Positions 8,450 through 16,132 of a stretch of 64,000 nucleotides of DNA are shown here, piece by piece. The DNA comes from Amycolatopsis mongoliensis (GTDB lineage Bacteria; Actinomycetota; Actinomycetes; Mycobacteriales; Pseudonocardiaceae): NCBI RefSeq assembly GCF_030285665.1, contig NZ_CP127295.1:10416001-10480000 (forward strand), in the 5' to 3' direction. A program made the translations under genes and the position numbers. The notes under the pieces were generated by a model that had not been told where the DNA came from, made no database searches, and was given only the letters and a program-made list of their open reading frames with translations. Numbering within the stretch: the first letter of the stretch is position 1; each line of letters starts with the position of its first letter.

Positions 8450-9765
8450 CAGGCCGCCTCCCGGTAGTCCTTGAGGAACACCCCGGCGCTCGGCGCGCCC
8501 CGCTCGCCCCGCACGATCGGGTCGTACACCCGCGCCGCGCCGTCCACGATGTCCAGCGGCGTGCGGAAGCCGTCTCCGGCGAGCCTGGCCTTCTTCGGCA
8601 GCGGGTTCTCGTCGGTGATCCACCCGGTGTCGACCGAGCACATGTAGACGCCGCGCTCGGCGAGTTCGGGACCGCTGGTGCGGGTCAGCATGTTGAGCGC
8701 CGCCTTGGCCATGTTCGTGTGCGGGTGGCCGGAAGTCTTGTTCCGGGCGGCGAACCGGCCCTCGACGGCGGTCACGTTGACGATGTAGCGGCGCGGGTGC
8801 GGTGAGGCCAGCAGCAACGGCAGCAGCCGGTCGCACAGCAGGGTCGGCGCCAGGGCGTTGACCAGCTGTGTCTCCAGCACCTCGGCCGCGTCGAGCTCGC
8901 CGACGCGGACCGACCACGAATTGACCGGCGCGGTGTCCGGCAGCAGGCCCGCTTCGTCGATCTCGGCCAGCGCCAGGGCGCCCCGGCTCGGCTCCAGCGC
9001 AAGCATGGGACTGAACCCCGGCGCAAGCACGGCGTTCGACGGCAGCAGGCCGGTCTCGCCGCCCATCAGCGCCGCATAGGACTCGGGCGGCCGCCGCACG
9101 GTCTGGGCGGCATTGTTGACGAGGATGTCGAGCGGCTTGCCGTCCGCGCGCAGCGACTCGGCCAGGCCGAGCACCTGACGTGGATCCCGCAGGTCGATGC
9201 CGAGCACGGTCAGCCGGTCCAGCCACCGCGCACTGCCCGGCGCCGCCTCGAAGCGGCGCTGGGCGTCACGCGGGAAGCGTGTCGTAACCAGCAGCTCGGC
9301 CCCGTCGCGGAGCAGCATCAGCGCCAGCTGGAAGCCGATCTTCACCCGGCCCCCGGTGAGCAGCGCGCGGCGTCCCGTCAGGTCCGTGCTCGCGCTTCGG
9401 CGTTCGGCGTTCTCCTGGGCGCAGGGCGGGCAGAGCCGGTGGTAGAACGCGTCCGCGAGCCGGTAGTGCTCCTTGCAGACGTAACACCGCCTGCTGCGGG
9501 CCAGCGGGCGGGCCACCGCGTCCGGGTCCGGCCGCAGCGGCGCGTCCTCGCGCCGGGACAGGGCCCCCGTCGCCGTCGCCGCGTCGACCGCCGCGTCCGC
9601 TTGGGCGCGTTCGGCCGAGCGCGCCTTCTTGCGGTGCTGCCGTCCTTCCCGGGCGAACGACTCCGCCACCCGCTCGGCCTTCAACCGCGCCGGATCGTCG
9701 ATCGGCAACGCCCGCAGCCGCGTGACGGTGTCGTGGAACGCCGCCAGCTCGGCCTCGGTGATCAT
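8446..9765 (-). CDS. Zinc-ribbon SDR-like protein with altered active site, 439 aa
   Basis: The ATG at 9765 begins MITEAELAAFHDTV. Residues 1-90 are a helical, charged region. A CxxC-x14-CxxC zinc-binding pair lies at C94, C97, C112 and C115. Residues 128-439 are a Rossmann domain of the short-chain dehydrogenase type: TGGRVKIG (137-144) in the cofactor loop, IDLRD, and NNAA (227-230). The catalytic YxxxK is not present: Lys364 is kept (NMAKAAL) but the Tyr position is Thr360, and the usual catalytic Ser site reads NVTAVEG. It may therefore bind NAD(P) without classical dehydrogenase activity. It is the first gene of the minus operon, 53 bp after tRNA-like RNA B, and is coupled to the LRR gene. 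Confidence 0.8.
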   Translation of the reverse strand: MITEAELAAFHDTVTRLRALPIDDPARLKAERVAESFAREGRQHRKKARSAERAQADAAVDAATATGALSRREDAPLRPDPDAVARPLARSRRCYVCKEHYRLADAFYHRLCPPCAQENAERRSASTDLTGRRALLTGGRVKIGFQLALMLLRDGAELLVTTRFPRDAQRRFEAAPGSARWLDRLTVLGIDLRDPRQVLGLAESLRADGKPLDILVNNAAQTVRRPPESYAALMGGETGLLPSNAVLAPGFSPMLALEPSRGALALAEIDEAGLLPDTAPVNSWSVRVGELDAAEVLETQLVNALAPTLLCDRLLPLLLASPHPRRYIVNVTAVEGRFAARNKTSGHPHTNMAKAALNMLTRTSGPELAERGVYMCSVDTGWITDENPLPKKARLAGDGFRTPLDIVDGAARVYDPIVRGERGAPSAGVFLKDYREAAW

Positions 9766-9817
9766 GCGCTCCCCTCCTGCGGTACCGGCGTCTCCGCCTC
9801 GGGAGAAGGACCGAGCC

Positions 9818-9896
9818 TGCCAGGGCGGCCGGATTCGAACCGGCGTGCACCGGATCCGCAGGCCGGGGCGCCTGCCTCTGCGCTACGACCCTGGCA
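9818..9896 (-). ncRNA. tRNA-like RNA B, non-canonical cloverleaf
   Basis: On minus from 9896 to 9818: acceptor TGCCAGGG/CCCTGGCA (8 bp), a bulged U, 2 more pairs CG/CG, UA, D-stem GCGC/GCGC with loop AGAGGCAG (identical to RNA A), anticodon arm with four CCGG/CCGG pairs closing over a C-U mismatch and loop CTGCGGA (U33 present, formal anticodon GCG), 5-nt variable region, T-stem GCCGG/CCGGC with loop TTCGAAT. Compared with RNA A, the acceptor and T-stem differ by compensatory changes, which supports real base pairing. A tacgat -10-like hexamer lies upstream (minus, 9908-9913). No CCA is encoded. An anticodon GCG is not normal for bacteria, which read CGC with ICG. Confidence 0.7.
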
Positions 9897-9971
9897 TCAC
9901 CGAGATCGTATCCTTCCCGCCGTCGCGGCAGCGACGCACTCATCTGCCGATGTGCGGACGTTCGCTCGTCC

Positions 9972-10056
9972 GCCCACCCGGACCGAGCGGCGGGTCGGCA
10001 AAGTCCGGGTACTCCGCCGATGATGGGGACCGGCCCGCATCGCCTACCTGCTCAGG
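9972..10056 (+). mobile_element. IS481-family transposase fragment (about 85 bp)
   Basis: This stretch is closely similar to the N-terminal region of the intact IS481 transposase at 20312-21310 (opposite strand there). It encodes PTRTERRVGKVRVLRR, and after a 1-2 bp indel continues WGPARIAYLLR. The ends of the similarity are abrupt. It is a remnant marking an earlier insertion or recombination next to tRNA-like RNA B. No ORF of useful length remains. Confidence 0.7.
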
Positions 10057-10102
10057 ACTCACCGCCGGGCCCGCGCCCCGACGCCGCGTGCCGCGTGAGT
10101 GG

Positions 10103-11404
10103 TCATTTCTCCTCCAGGGCCGCCCGCATGCGGGTGAAGTAGACCTGCGTGAGCGGGATGGGCGCGAGCGAGCCCACCACCGCGACGAAGAACAAGGGCC
10201 ACAGCAGGTTCAGCACCATCAGCACGACCCCGGCCGCGATCAGCACGGCGTACCAGCCCGCCATCACGATCACGAACCGGCGGACCTTGCGTTTCACCAA
10301 CGCCGTCTGCTCCGGGTCCTCCGGGACGGGCGCCGCTGTGTTCTTCGCGCCGGTCCGCATGTTCAGCGCGTAGGCCGGGACCGCGTAGGGCGACTTACGC
10401 CACCGTCCGTGCGGGAAAAGGACCACCATGTCGCGGTCGGTGCCGCCGATCCAGGCCTGCCGGTTCGGCTGGTGCTTCATCGGCACCGAACCGTGGGACG
10501 ACGTGGCCGCGCGCAGGGTGATCCGGGTGCCGTCGCGGTAAACGACGTTGATGTCCGGCAGGTGCCGGCCCCGGCGGATCGGGTAGTCCGGCTCGACGGT
10601 CACCGACGCGATCCGCCAGCCGGTGGCGCGGACGGCGCGCGAGCGGCGCCGCCAGTTCATCGCGGCGATGACCGAAAGGACGAGCCCGCTCATCCCGGCG
10701 ATCGTCCCGATCACCTGCGCCCACACCCAGGTCTGGTCGCTGTTGGTCTCGTCCAGCGTGCGCACCCGATCGGGGTCGGCCTTGTCGTAGATGACCGTGA
10801 TCTGCTGCCCCTCGGTGTACTGCCGGCCGGAGTCCCAGACGATGTCGGCGTACCGATAGTGGCCGTAGTCCACCGGATACGCCACGTAAATGGTGTCGTC
10901 GTCCCGGCTGTGCTTGTAGACGCCCAGCACCTCACCGGTTACGCGCGTCCCGGTCTTCAGCAGGTGGTCGGCCGAGGCGCTCATCGCGACGAAACCTGCG
11001 ACCACCCCCGCGAGCACGGCCATCCAGACGAGCACGAGGCCCACGGAGCGCAGCACCAACAGCCGCAACCGGGCGGTCTCGACGTCGAGGTCGACCTGCC
11101 CTGCGCCGTTGCGTTCGGTCAGCGCCGGCAGCCAGTGCTCGTGCTCGGCGACCAGCGCGGCGCGCCGCCGGTCGAGCCACCGCCCGAGGCCGGCGCAGCC
11201 GAGCATCAGTGCAGCGGCCAGGACGAAGACCATGATCTCGCCCGTGAGCTCGCCGTCCTCGAAGACATATCCGGGCGCGGTCAGCGCGTAGACCGTCCCC
11301 GCCGCGTCGCCGAGCGCGGCCAAGCCGAAGACGATCGCTCCGGCCAGAAAGGTGTTCTGCCACCGGCGGTGCGTCGTCGCATCCCGGTCCGTCCCCAGCG
11401 TCAT
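10103..11404 (-). CDS. DUF3592-type membrane protein, 433 aa
   Basis: The ATG at 11404 (MTLGTDRDATTHRRW) is preferred over upstream in-frame starts that add only Arg-rich sequence. It has about six membrane helices: two near residues 15-70, one near 115-140, one near 225-250, and two at the C-terminus near 375-420. Two extracytoplasmic segments resemble the DUF3592 fold (TGEVLGVYKHSRDDDTIYVA, then YPVDYGHYRY, ending VIYDKADPDRVR). The function is unknown; DUF3592 proteins are common in actinomycetes. No operon partner is evident, because both neighbours are non-coding or remnant DNA. Confidence 0.75.
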   Translation of the reverse strand: MTLGTDRDATTHRRWQNTFLAGAIVFGLAALGDAAGTVYALTAPGYVFEDGELTGEIMVFVLAAALMLGCAGLGRWLDRRRAALVAEHEHWLPALTERNGAGQVDLDVETARLRLLVLRSVGLVLVWMAVLAGVVAGFVAMSASADHLLKTGTRVTGEVLGVYKHSRDDDTIYVAYPVDYGHYRYADIVWDSGRQYTEGQQITVIYDKADPDRVRTLDETNSDQTWVWAQVIGTIAGMSGLVLSVIAAMNWRRRSRAVRATGWRIASVTVEPDYPIRRGRHLPDINVVYRDGTRITLRAATSSHGSVPMKHQPNRQAWIGGTDRDMVVLFPHGRWRKSPYAVPAYALNMRTGAKNTAAPVPEDPEQTALVKRKVRRFVIVMAGWYAVLIAAGVVLMVLNLLWPLFFVAVVGSLAPIPLTQVYFTRMRAALEEK

Positions 11405-12413
11405 CGCCTGAGCGTAGACCCGGAAAACACGCCGCGACCTGCGATGAAGCAGACACCGGAAGAAGGCAACCGACCAGGCTCGCCAAGCGTGCAAGCGAGC
11501 AGTGCCCATCGGGTGAGCAGTCCCGGAGTGGAGGAAAGCCAGCGCCGCAAGAACCTTGGCCGCGACCTCGATTGCAGCAGCGGCGCAAAGGCACTCTCAT
11601 AGCCGCGATGAGGACACTTGCCACGGTAGGGTTGACCGGCTGGCATCACCGACGTTCTGACGGCAACGCCGAGGGACACGATGGACACCATGATCGCGGT
11701 AACCACCGGGAAGAAAACGCACCCGAGCGCGCCCCGGCCGCACATCCGAAACCAACCGAGCGCCACGCGCAGCCGCCCTGGACGAGTCACAGGGACAGGC
11801 CCGCGCAGGCCTGCCGGCGACGATCTCTCACCAATAAACGTGGAGCAAACCTCGAGCACAGCCACGCGACCAAACACATCCAACCGCACAGGACCGCGCT
11901 CAACGGCAGCCAACTGCACCACTCGGCCAGCAGGTTCTCCATAACCACAGGTCAGGGCCATGATCGGCCCATACTGGCAGTGAGGGGGTCACCAGCTCTG
12001 TTCTGGCTGGTCAAGGACGTACCCGTCAGTCGCTCACACGAGTTCGTCAGCCGTCATCGCCAGGTCCGACCGACATACTCTGGCACGGGTGTCCCACCTC
12101 GAGCAGCGCAGCGAAGAGCATTCGCCGACAGCAGTCCTGCAACAGAACCCGAGCCTTGGGAAGTCATCGATAACAGTCGCCGACGCCGGCAGCCCGCACA
12201 GAAGCCGTCTCCACACCGGCGACCGGAAGCACGGCAGACCCGCCGTCAGACGCCGGAGTCGCGCCCAGCCATGAGTCAGCGATCGACACGGGGACGACAC
12301 AGTGCTCACCAGCGGCACTACTGCAACCCCGAAGCCGCGCCCGTGCAGCCGGGCAGCCCACCGTTTGGACGATCGTCAAGATAGACACTAAATCGCCCCT
12401 ACTCAGGGGTAGC
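11405..12413. other. About 1 kb without a supportable gene
   Basis: Open frames exist on both strands (for example plus 11572-12384 and minus 11401-11961) but their translations are low-complexity, Arg/His/Gln/Pro-rich and lack recognisable motifs, ribosome binding sites or normal actinobacterial third-position bias. Base composition is less GC-rich than in the flanks, particularly 11580-12060. No inverted repeats, tRNA or ncRNA could be identified with confidence. It ends at the tRNA-Asn terminator. It is best read as decayed or foreign DNA at the edge of the accessory region. Confidence 0.5.
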
Positions 12414-12440
12414 AAAAAAGCCCAGGTCTGTGACCTGGGC
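12414..12440 (-). terminator. Intrinsic terminator of tRNA-Asn
   Basis: On the minus strand an 8-bp stem GCCCAGGT/ACCTGGGC (12440-12420) with a 5-nt loop is followed at once by six T (12419-12414). It starts 5 bases after the mature tRNA-Asn 3' end. Confidence 0.9.
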
Positions 12441-12444
12441 CTTG

Positions 12445-12517
12445 CTCCCCCGCTTGGACTCGAACCAAGAACCCTCCGGTTAACAGCCGAATGCTCTGCC
12501 AGTTGAGCTACAGGGGA
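12445..12517 (-). tRNA. tRNA-Asn (GUU)
   Basis: A canonical 73-nt cloverleaf on minus: acceptor TCCCCTG/CGGGGGA with one G-U pair, D-arm AGCTCAACTGGCAGAGC, anticodon loop CTGTTAA with anticodon GTT, T-arm TTGGTTCGAGTCCAA, discriminator G. No CCA is encoded. In Mycobacterium tuberculosis the single asnT gene lies in the same neighbourhood near dnaG, so this is a core gene and marks the edge between the accessory region on its left and the dnaG backbone on its right. Confidence 0.95.
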
Positions 12518-12683
12518 ATGTCGCTCACTTCCGGTGCCGGTCTCTCCGACCGACGAGAAGAACTTTAGCCCATGCCCCAACGCCCTCCGCAGCCACCCCC
12601 CACTTAGCGCAACCGCCCCCCGCGGGCCGTTTTCCTGGACAATGGACAGTCGGACGACCTACCGACGGAAGGCGTGGAAGCGG

Positions 12684-12854
12684 ATGAAGAAGTTCCTGCT
12701 CGGGGCAGGCCTGGGGTACGTGCTGGGCACCAAAGCAGGCCGGGGGCGGTACGAGCAGCTCGTGCGCACCTACCGCCGGGTCGTCGACCATCCCATGGTG
12801 CAGGGTGCCGCCGGGGTTGCCCGGGCCAAGATCGGCGAGAAGGTGCGCCGCTAG
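12684..12854 (+). CDS. Small YtxH-like membrane-associated protein, 56 aa
   Basis: The ATG at 12684 opens a short frame [20 protein letters not shown], a glycine-rich hydrophobic helix resembling YtxH-family small proteins, followed by a basic amphipathic part ending in KIGEKVRR. It is preceded by a purine-rich gaagcgg stretch. The 3' end overlaps the convergent methyltransferase gene by 4 bp. The function is unknown; a single membrane anchor is likely. Confidence 0.65.
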   Translation: MKKFLLGAGLGYVLGTKAGRGRYEQLVRTYRRVVDHPMVQGAAGVARAKIGEKVRR

Positions 12855-13612
12855 ACCTGGGCCACGAAGAACACGCGACGGAACTCGAACCACGTGGTCC
12901 CGTCGGCCCTGGTCGGGTACGCCGAAGCCAGCCGCGGGGCCAGCTCCGCGCGGAACTGCTCCCACTCGGCGTCGGGCAGCGCTGCCCTGATCGGGCGCAA
13001 CGCCGTCCCGGTGATCCATTCCAGCACCGGTGACGGCCCCCGCAGCGGCTGCACGTACGTCGTCTCCCAGGCGTCGACGCCGCAGCCCGCGTCGGCCAGG
13101 AGGTTCGCGTACTCCAGCGGGCTCGAGACCGCGTCGTCCTCGCGCAGGACGACGTCGGCCAGGCGGGACGACCAGGCCGGGGACGCCGCCAGCTCCCGCG
13201 TGAGCGCGTGCGAGGGCGCGGTGAAATTGCCCGGCACCTGAACCGCCAGGTAAGCCCCCGAGGGCAGCGAGGACGCCCATCGGCGCAGCAGCGCGTCGTG
13301 GTCCGGCACCCACTGCAGGACGGCGTTCGAGACCACCACGTCGGTGTCCGGCGCCGGCGTCCAGTCGCGGACGTCGAGCAGGGAGGCGTCGAGACCGCGA
13401 GCACGGGCGGCGGTCACCATTTCGGGTGAACTATCGCCGCACTCCAGGGTCGCGCCGGGCCAGCGTTCCCGGAGCGAGAGAGTCAGGTTCCCCGGACCGC
13501 AGCCCAGGTCGACGACGCGGCGTGGCGACGCGGCACCGATGCGCGACACCAGGTCGTAGAACGGCCGGGCCCGCAGGTCGGCGTAGTCGAGGTACTTCTC
13601 GGGATCCCACAC
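12851..13612 (-). CDS. tam: Trans-aconitate 2-methyltransferase, 253 aa
   Basis: SAM-dependent methyltransferase that esterifies trans-aconitate, a by-product that inhibits the citric acid cycle. It begins [21 protein letters not shown], typical of Tam. SAM motif I is [12 protein letters not shown] (residues about 34-45), motif II has [11 protein letters not shown], and [17 protein letters not shown] follows. Length matches the family. The GTG start at 13612 has a GGAGG site just upstream (minus). A tandem palindromic operator lies 16-47 bp upstream, suggesting repression by a TetR-type regulator encoded elsewhere. Confidence 0.85.
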   Translation of the reverse strand: MWDPEKYLDYADLRARPFYDLVSRIGAASPRRVVDLGCGPGNLTLSLRERWPGATLECGDSSPEMVTAARARGLDASLLDVRDWTPAPDTDVVVSNAVLQWVPDHDALLRRWASSLPSGAYLAVQVPGNFTAPSHALTRELAASPAWSSRLADVVLREDDAVSSPLEYANLLADAGCGVDAWETTYVQPLRGPSPVLEWITGTALRPIRAALPDAEWEQFRAELAPRLASAYPTRADGTTWFEFRRVFFVAQV

Positions 13613-13627
13613 GAGCGCCTCCCATTA

Positions 13628-13662
13628 AGCAGTACGCTTGTACTGAGTACGAGCGTACTGCT
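13628..13662. promoter_or_regulatory. Tandem TetR-type operator upstream of tam
   Basis: Two 14-bp palindromes lie one base apart, AGTACGCTTGTACT (13631-13644) and AGTACGAGCGTACT (13646-13659). Together they make a 35-bp near-palindrome. The half-sites AGTACG/CGTACT are typical of TetR-family operators, and the tandem arrangement at 15-bp spacing suggests cooperative binding. It separates the stop of the upstream gene from the tam start. A role as a terminator is less likely because no T-run follows. Confidence 0.6.
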
Positions 13663-14182
13663 ACTCCGCGGGGTTGACCAGCTTCGCGGCGACCTGCTCG
13701 GCGATGGCCGTCACCAGCTCGGGGTCGGTGCTCGGGTCGGGCCGGACCTGCAGCACGCTGCCGTCGCGGCCGGGCACCTTGCGCTGCACGAACCACGCAC
13801 CCCCGGCTCCGATCTCCTGCCGGTGCCGCGACCGGATCGACCCGTCGACGCGCAGGTAGACCTCCTTCGGCACCTTGCCCGGCGAAGCCAGCCGGAAGCG
13901 CACCGGCGGCAGGTCGGCCAGCACGACCGCCGTGCCCGCCGTGCTCACCTCGGACGACTCGGTCAGCGTGAACACGCCGCCCGCCCAGGCCGCCTTGCCG
14001 ACGAGGTGCCAGCCGACGCGCCGCGCGCCGTCGCCGTCCGGGATCCACAGCCCGAGCTGCGTCACGACCAGGTGCCCGCCGCCCTCGACCGGGGCGCTGA
14101 CGACGACGTCCTCGTTCGGGTCCAGCTTGCCCGGGAAGTCCGCGGGCGTGTGGTCACCCAGCAACCGGCGCAGGAAGCTCAC
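13661..14182 (-). CDS. Conserved actinobacterial protein downstream of dnaG, 173 aa
   Basis: The GTG start at 14182 lies one base after the dnaG stop, so it is co-transcribed. The protein begins MSFLRRLLGDHTPADFPGKL and consists of beta-rich sequence (HLVVTQLGLWIPDGDGARR, VRFRLASPGKVPKEVYLRVD) with a C-terminal helix. It contains no signal peptide. Homologues next to dnaG are common in this order, but no function is known to me. Confidence 0.75.
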   Translation of the reverse strand: MSFLRRLLGDHTPADFPGKLDPNEDVVVSAPVEGGGHLVVTQLGLWIPDGDGARRVGWHLVGKAAWAGGVFTLTESSEVSTAGTAVVLADLPPVRFRLASPGKVPKEVYLRVDGSIRSRHRQEIGAGGAWFVQRKVPGRDGSVLQVRPDPSTDPELVTAIAEQVAAKLVNPAE

Positions 14183-14183
14183 G

Positions 14184-16091
14184 TCAGCCCCACGCGCCGG
14201 CGGCCGCCTGCTCGCCCAGCGACTTCTTGTACTGCTCCAGCGCGACCAGGTCGCCGAACAGCGCGCGGTAGTCGTCCGGCGCTTCCACCGGCGAGAGCCG
14301 CTGCAGCTTGCCCTTGATCTCCGCGATCTGCCGGCCGACGAGGCCTTCCTGCAGCCGGGCGAGGATCGAGGAGATGTAGCGCGAGTCGACCTCGTCCTTG
14401 GCCTGCAACGGTTCCACGGCCAGCTCGGACAGCACGCGCCGGACCGTCCCTTCCGGACAGTGCGGGGCGGCCGCGTCCAGCAGCGCCGGCCCGGTCAGGC
14501 CCGAACCCGCGCCACCCGCCTTGAGCACGGCTTCGTGCACCGCGACGTACACCGGGTGCGTGAACGCTTCCAGCGGCAGCGCGTCGTATTCCGGCCCGGC
14601 GATCGCGGGCTGCTGCAGCGCCGCCTTCAGCGCCTCGCGCTGGACGGCGAACCGCGGGTCCTTCGGCGCCGGGCGGGCGACGTCCTGCGAAGGCGCCGGA
14701 GTCTCCGGGGCGCCGACGCGGGCCGGTTGCTTGAGGGGCGCGCCGCCGCGCCGGTCGGTCGCGCCCGCGCTGCCGCGGACCCGGTTGACCACCTGCGCGA
14801 CGTCCTGCCAGCCGACCCACCAGGCGAGCTTCGACGCGTAACCGTCGCGGGCCGCGCGGTCCTTGATCGACGCGACCATCGGCACGGTCTTCTGCAGCGC
14901 CGCGACCTGGCCGTCGACCGAGTCGAGGTCGTAGTTCTTGAGCGTGCTCCGGATGACGAACTCGAACAGCGGGGTCCGCCGCGCGACCAGGTCCTTCACC
15001 GCGCTGTCGCCCTTGGCCAGGCGCAGCTCGCACGGGTCCATGCCGTCCGGCGCCACCGCGATGTAGGTCTGGCCGGCGAACGTCTGGTCGCCTTCGAACG
15101 CCTTCAGCGCGGCCTTCTGGCCCGCTTCGTCGCCGTCGAAGGTGAAGATCACTTCGCCGCGGAAGGCGTCGTCGTCCATCATCAGCCGGCGCAGCACCTT
15201 CATGTGGTCCTCGCCGAACGCCGTGCCCGACGACGCGACCGCCGTCGGGACGCCCGCCGCGTGCATCGCCATCACGTCGGTGTAGCCCTCGACCACGACG
15301 ACCTGGTGCCGCTTCGCGATCTCGCGCTTGGCCAGGTCGAGGCCGAACATGACCTGGGACTTCTTGTAGATCGGCGATTCGGCGGTGTTGAGGTACTTCG
15401 CCGAGATCCGGTCGTCGTCGAACAGCCGCCGCGCGCCGAAGCCGACGACCTCGTTGCCGACGTCGCGGATCGGCCAGACCAGGCGCCGGTGGAAGCGGTC
15501 CATCGGGCCGCGCTGGCCCTCCTTGGACAGCCCCGCCGTCAGCAGCTCCTTGACCTCGAACCCGCGCGTGAGCAGGTGTTTCGTCAGCTTGTCCCAGCCG
15601 CCGGGGGCGTACCCGCAGCCGAACGTCTTCGCCGCGGCGGCGTCGAACCCGCGCTCGGACAGGAAGTCCCGCGCGGCGCGCGCCTCGTCGGTGACCAGCT
15701 GCTCGGCGTAGAACTCCTGGGCGGCGCGGTGGGCCTCGATCAGCCGGCTGCGGCTGCCGCGGTCGCGCTGGATGGTCGCGCCGCCGCCTTCGTAGGTGAG
15801 CCGGATGCCGACCCGGTCGGCCAGCCGCTCGACGGCTTCCACGAAGGTGATCAGGTCGATCTTCTGGATGAACTTGATCACGTCGCCGCCCTCGCCACAG
15901 CCGAAGCAGTGGAAGGTGCCGTGCGTCGGGCGGACGTTGAACGACGGGGTCTTCTCGTTGTGGAACGGGCAGAGGCCCTTCAGGCTGCCCCCACCGGCGC
16001 GGCGCAGCGCCACGTACTCCCCGACGACCTCGTCGATCCGGTTCCGCTCGCGCACCTCCGCGATGTCGCTCTCCCGAATCCGTCCTGCCAC
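14184..16091 (-). CDS. dnaG: DNA primase DnaG, 635 aa
   Basis: Synthesises RNA primers at the replication fork with the DnaB helicase. N-terminal zinc ribbon: CPFHNEKTPSFNVRP with HCFGCGEGGD; catalytic TOPRIM core: VVVEGYTDVMAMH and FTFDGDEAGQ; and a C-terminal helicase-binding region after a Pro/Ala-rich linker near residue 445. The GTG at 16091 (MAGRIRESDIAEVRE) matches the family N-terminus; an upstream GTG at 16100 adds only MCD. The promoter (minus TAGAGT just upstream) faces the SigJ-type gene across 41 bp. Confidence 0.97.
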   Translation of the reverse strand: MAGRIRESDIAEVRERNRIDEVVGEYVALRRAGGGSLKGLCPFHNEKTPSFNVRPTHGTFHCFGCGEGGDVIKFIQKIDLITFVEAVERLADRVGIRLTYEGGGATIQRDRGSRSRLIEAHRAAQEFYAEQLVTDEARAARDFLSERGFDAAAAKTFGCGYAPGGWDKLTKHLLTRGFEVKELLTAGLSKEGQRGPMDRFHRRLVWPIRDVGNEVVGFGARRLFDDDRISAKYLNTAESPIYKKSQVMFGLDLAKREIAKRHQVVVVEGYTDVMAMHAAGVPTAVASSGTAFGEDHMKVLRRLMMDDDAFRGEVIFTFDGDEAGQKAALKAFEGDQTFAGQTYIAVAPDGMDPCELRLAKGDSAVKDLVARRTPLFEFVIRSTLKNYDLDSVDGQVAALQKTVPMVASIKDRAARDGYASKLAWWVGWQDVAQVVNRVRGSAGATDRRGGAPLKQPARVGAPETPAPSQDVARPAPKDPRFAVQREALKAALQQPAIAGPEYDALPLEAFTHPVYVAVHEAVLKAGGAGSGLTGPALLDAAAPHCPEGTVRRVLSELAVEPLQAKDEVDSRYISSILARLQEGLVGRQIAEIKGKLQRLSPVEAPDDYRALFGDLVALEQYKKSLGEQAAAGAWG

Positions 16092-16132
16092 GTCACACAC
16101 TCTAGTCTTGCTCCTTGCGGCACACTCGGGGC

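Noticed and set aside
11401..11961. Minus-strand 186-aa open frame upstream of the DUF3592 gene
   Set aside because: Contains one hydrophobic stretch but no family motif, and overlaps the next gene start; not convincing as a gene.
11572..12384. Plus-strand 270-aa open frame in the gene-poor stretch
   Set aside because: Translation is Arg/His/Gln-rich without motifs, and codon third positions are not GC-biased as in real genes here.
12445..12517. tRNA-Asn as attachment site of an integrated island to its left
   Set aside because: No integrase and no copy of the tRNA 3' end was found between 1 and 12444, so integration at this tRNA is not supported by the window.
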